From: Metallosphaera sedula DSM 5348
Lineage (GTDB): Archaea > Thermoproteota > Thermoprotei_A > Sulfolobales > Sulfolobaceae
Reading direction: 5' to 3'
DNA length: 64,000 bases
NCBI RefSeq assembly: GCF_000016605.1
Contig: NC_009440.1
Coordinates: forward strand, 992,001-1,056,000
Shown here: piece after piece, positions 62,839 through 64,000 of the stretch
How the letters are laid out: every line of letters starts with the position of its first letter
How positions within the stretch are numbered: the stretch's first letter is position 1
Position numbers and translations under genes: made by a program
Notes under the pieces: generated by a model
What the model was told of the DNA's origin: nothing
Database searches by the model: none
What the model saw: only the letters and a program-made list of their open reading frames with translations

Positions 62839-63981
62839 GTGAACATTCAGATTTTTCCCCTATCTATTCCATTTTTTACTGATCCTGTGTCAGAATTTTC
62901 TGATCAATGGTCAGTGCAGTTATACGTGAAGGCAAGTTGGGATGACGTGAGTGGTTGGGGAGAGACCGGCGTCTTCGGGAGCGGAATACTAGGGGCCTAC
63001 GTCTCAATCCTCAAGGAATTGATTGTCCCTCTTCTCAGTAGGTATCCCATCACCTTACCTTACGACGTTGAGACCTTCCTAGAGAAGGTAATGTTAACAG
63101 CGGGTAACTGTGGAGTTGTTACGGGGGCCATAAGCTCAGTGGAAATGGCCATGTGGGACGCTAGGGCAAGGAAGCTTAACACGTCCCTGGCGGAAATGCT
63201 TGGCGGGAGGGTTAGGGAAAGGGTGCCCGTTTACGGCAGTTTCCCAAGGTTTAAGTCCAGTGAGGATGTCGTATCCACTGTAGTTAAGACGACCGAGAGA
63301 GGTTACAAGATGATCAAGTTGCATCAACCTCCGTCCTCCGTGGTGGAGGACCTCCACGAGATCAGGGAGAAGATCGGATACGACGTGAAGGTTGCCCTAG
63401 ACATGAACGCTCCCTTCGACCTGGAGAGCGCGAAGAAGTTCGTGGACGCGGTGGCTAAATACGAGGTGGAGTGGGTAGAGGAGCCCATCTGGCCCTTGGA
63501 TGATTACGATTCATTGAGAAAGCTATGCGATTACTCCCCTGTACCCATAGCTGCAGGGGAGAACGAGTACACCATACACGGCTTCAGGAGGCTATTGGAG
63601 ACCGGAATCGCCTACCTTCAACCTGACATAGCCAAGATTGGGGGAGTAAGTAAGTTCCTGAAGGTTCTGGACTTAGCCTCAGGTTATAACGTGAAGGTTG
63701 CCCCGCATGACAGGCCAGATTCCTCACCGCTTTCCTTGATGTATGTCCTTCAGATCGCCTCCGCAAGGTCCGAAATTAGTATCATAGAGTTCACCATCTC
63801 GGATTTTCCATCAGGTTTATTCGAAAACATACCCAGATTTCGTCACGGGACACTGGAGGTTCCAGCGGGTCAAGGTATTGGGCTCAAAGTTAAAGAAGAT
63901 CAACTAGAAAAATATTCTTACGAGGAAAAACTAAGAATACTCGCCTTTAGCGACCTTGAAGCCAAACTAAGGGATAAATAG
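62839..63981 (+). CDS. Enolase superfamily acid-sugar dehydratase/racemase, mandelate racemase subgroup
   Basis: A 380-residue enzyme. The N-terminal capping domain is followed by a beta barrel with K160-x-H162 (second strand), metal ligands D188-x-N190, E215 and E241, and the catalytic His290-Asp263 pair (PHDRP and QPDIAKIGG) that defines the mandelate racemase subgroup. It removes the proton next to a carboxylate in a sugar acid or hydroxyacid. It starts with GTG 29 bp after the UxaA-like gene, in the same operon. The exact substrate cannot be assigned. Confidence 0.85.
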   Translation: MNIQIFPLSIPFFTDPVSEFSDQWSVQLYVKASWDDVSGWGETGVFGSGILGAYVSILKELIVPLLSRYPITLPYDVETFLEKVMLTAGNCGVVTGAISSVEMAMWDARARKLNTSLAEMLGGRVRERVPVYGSFPRFKSSEDVVSTVVKTTERGYKMIKLHQPPSSVVEDLHEIREKIGYDVKVALDMNAPFDLESAKKFVDAVAKYEVEWVEEPIWPLDDYDSLRKLCDYSPVPIAAGENEYTIHGFRRLLETGIAYLQPDIAKIGGVSKFLKVLDLASGYNVKVAPHDRPDSSPLSLMYVLQIASARSEISIIEFTISDFPSGLFENIPRFRHGTLEVPAGQGIGLKVKEDQLEKYSYEEKLRILAFSDLEAKLRDK

Positions 63982-64000
63982 CAAGTTTAATAAAATAGTA

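Overview
The window looks like chromosome of a thermoacidophilic crenarchaeon of the order Sulfolobales, most likely Metallosphaera or a close relative. This is inferred from moderate GC, heavy AGG/AGA arginine use, GTG and TTG starts, AT-rich TATA boxes about 25-30 nt before first-gene start codons (leaderless transcripts), and the gene families present: fused archaeal lycopene cyclase, HerA/NurA, DUF929, archaeal fumarase and IS607-type TnpA/TnpB. I found no rRNA, tRNA or CRISPR array.

Layout. 0-9.6 kb: an EamA transporter broken by one in-frame amber codon, an unaccompanied molybdopterin hydroxylase large subunit, a VapB-like antitoxin without a toxin, a double winged-helix regulator with an MFS transporter, a three-gene ABC export operon and an esterase. 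9.6-14 kb: a divergent carotenoid cluster (crtI-crtZ leftward; crtB, crtY and a glycosyltransferase rightward) that should make zeaxanthin and perhaps its glycoside. 14-32.7 kb: housekeeping and stress genes (peroxiredoxin, antiporter, DsrE, Hsp20, geranylgeranyl-reductase-like protein, CbiZ-like protein, HAD, flavin disulfide reductase, pirin, MFS pumps, Sir2, TauE/SafE) plus an MNT nucleotidyltransferase whose HEPN partner has decayed.

32.8-42.3 kb is rich in nucleic-acid and NTPase proteins: a nurA-herA pair, a macro-domain gene with a winged-helix gene, a divergent AAA15-type ATPase with a possible Toprim-like partner, a coiled coil fused to an alpha-crystallin-like domain, and an archaeal ATPase/nuclease whose start codon lies inside a tandem palindrome. 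The ATPase/Toprim-like locus is the best candidate for an undescribed defence-type system.

42.4-64 kb is metabolic. A leftward fumarase-succinate dehydrogenase operon runs into a TPP-dependent 2-oxoacid decarboxylase, but sdhB is split by a 1.9 kb IS607-type transposon. Next come transporters (one frameshifted), a GlcD-type FAD oxidase, an aldehyde dehydrogenase, an LDH2-family dehydrogenase, a two-subunit UxaA/SuyAB-type lyase and a mandelate-racemase-subgroup enolase. A palindromic GTATAC site occurs upstream of six transcription units between 51.9 and 61.3 kb, suggesting one regulon for a hydroxyacid, sugar-acid or sulfonate pathway feeding the TCA cycle.
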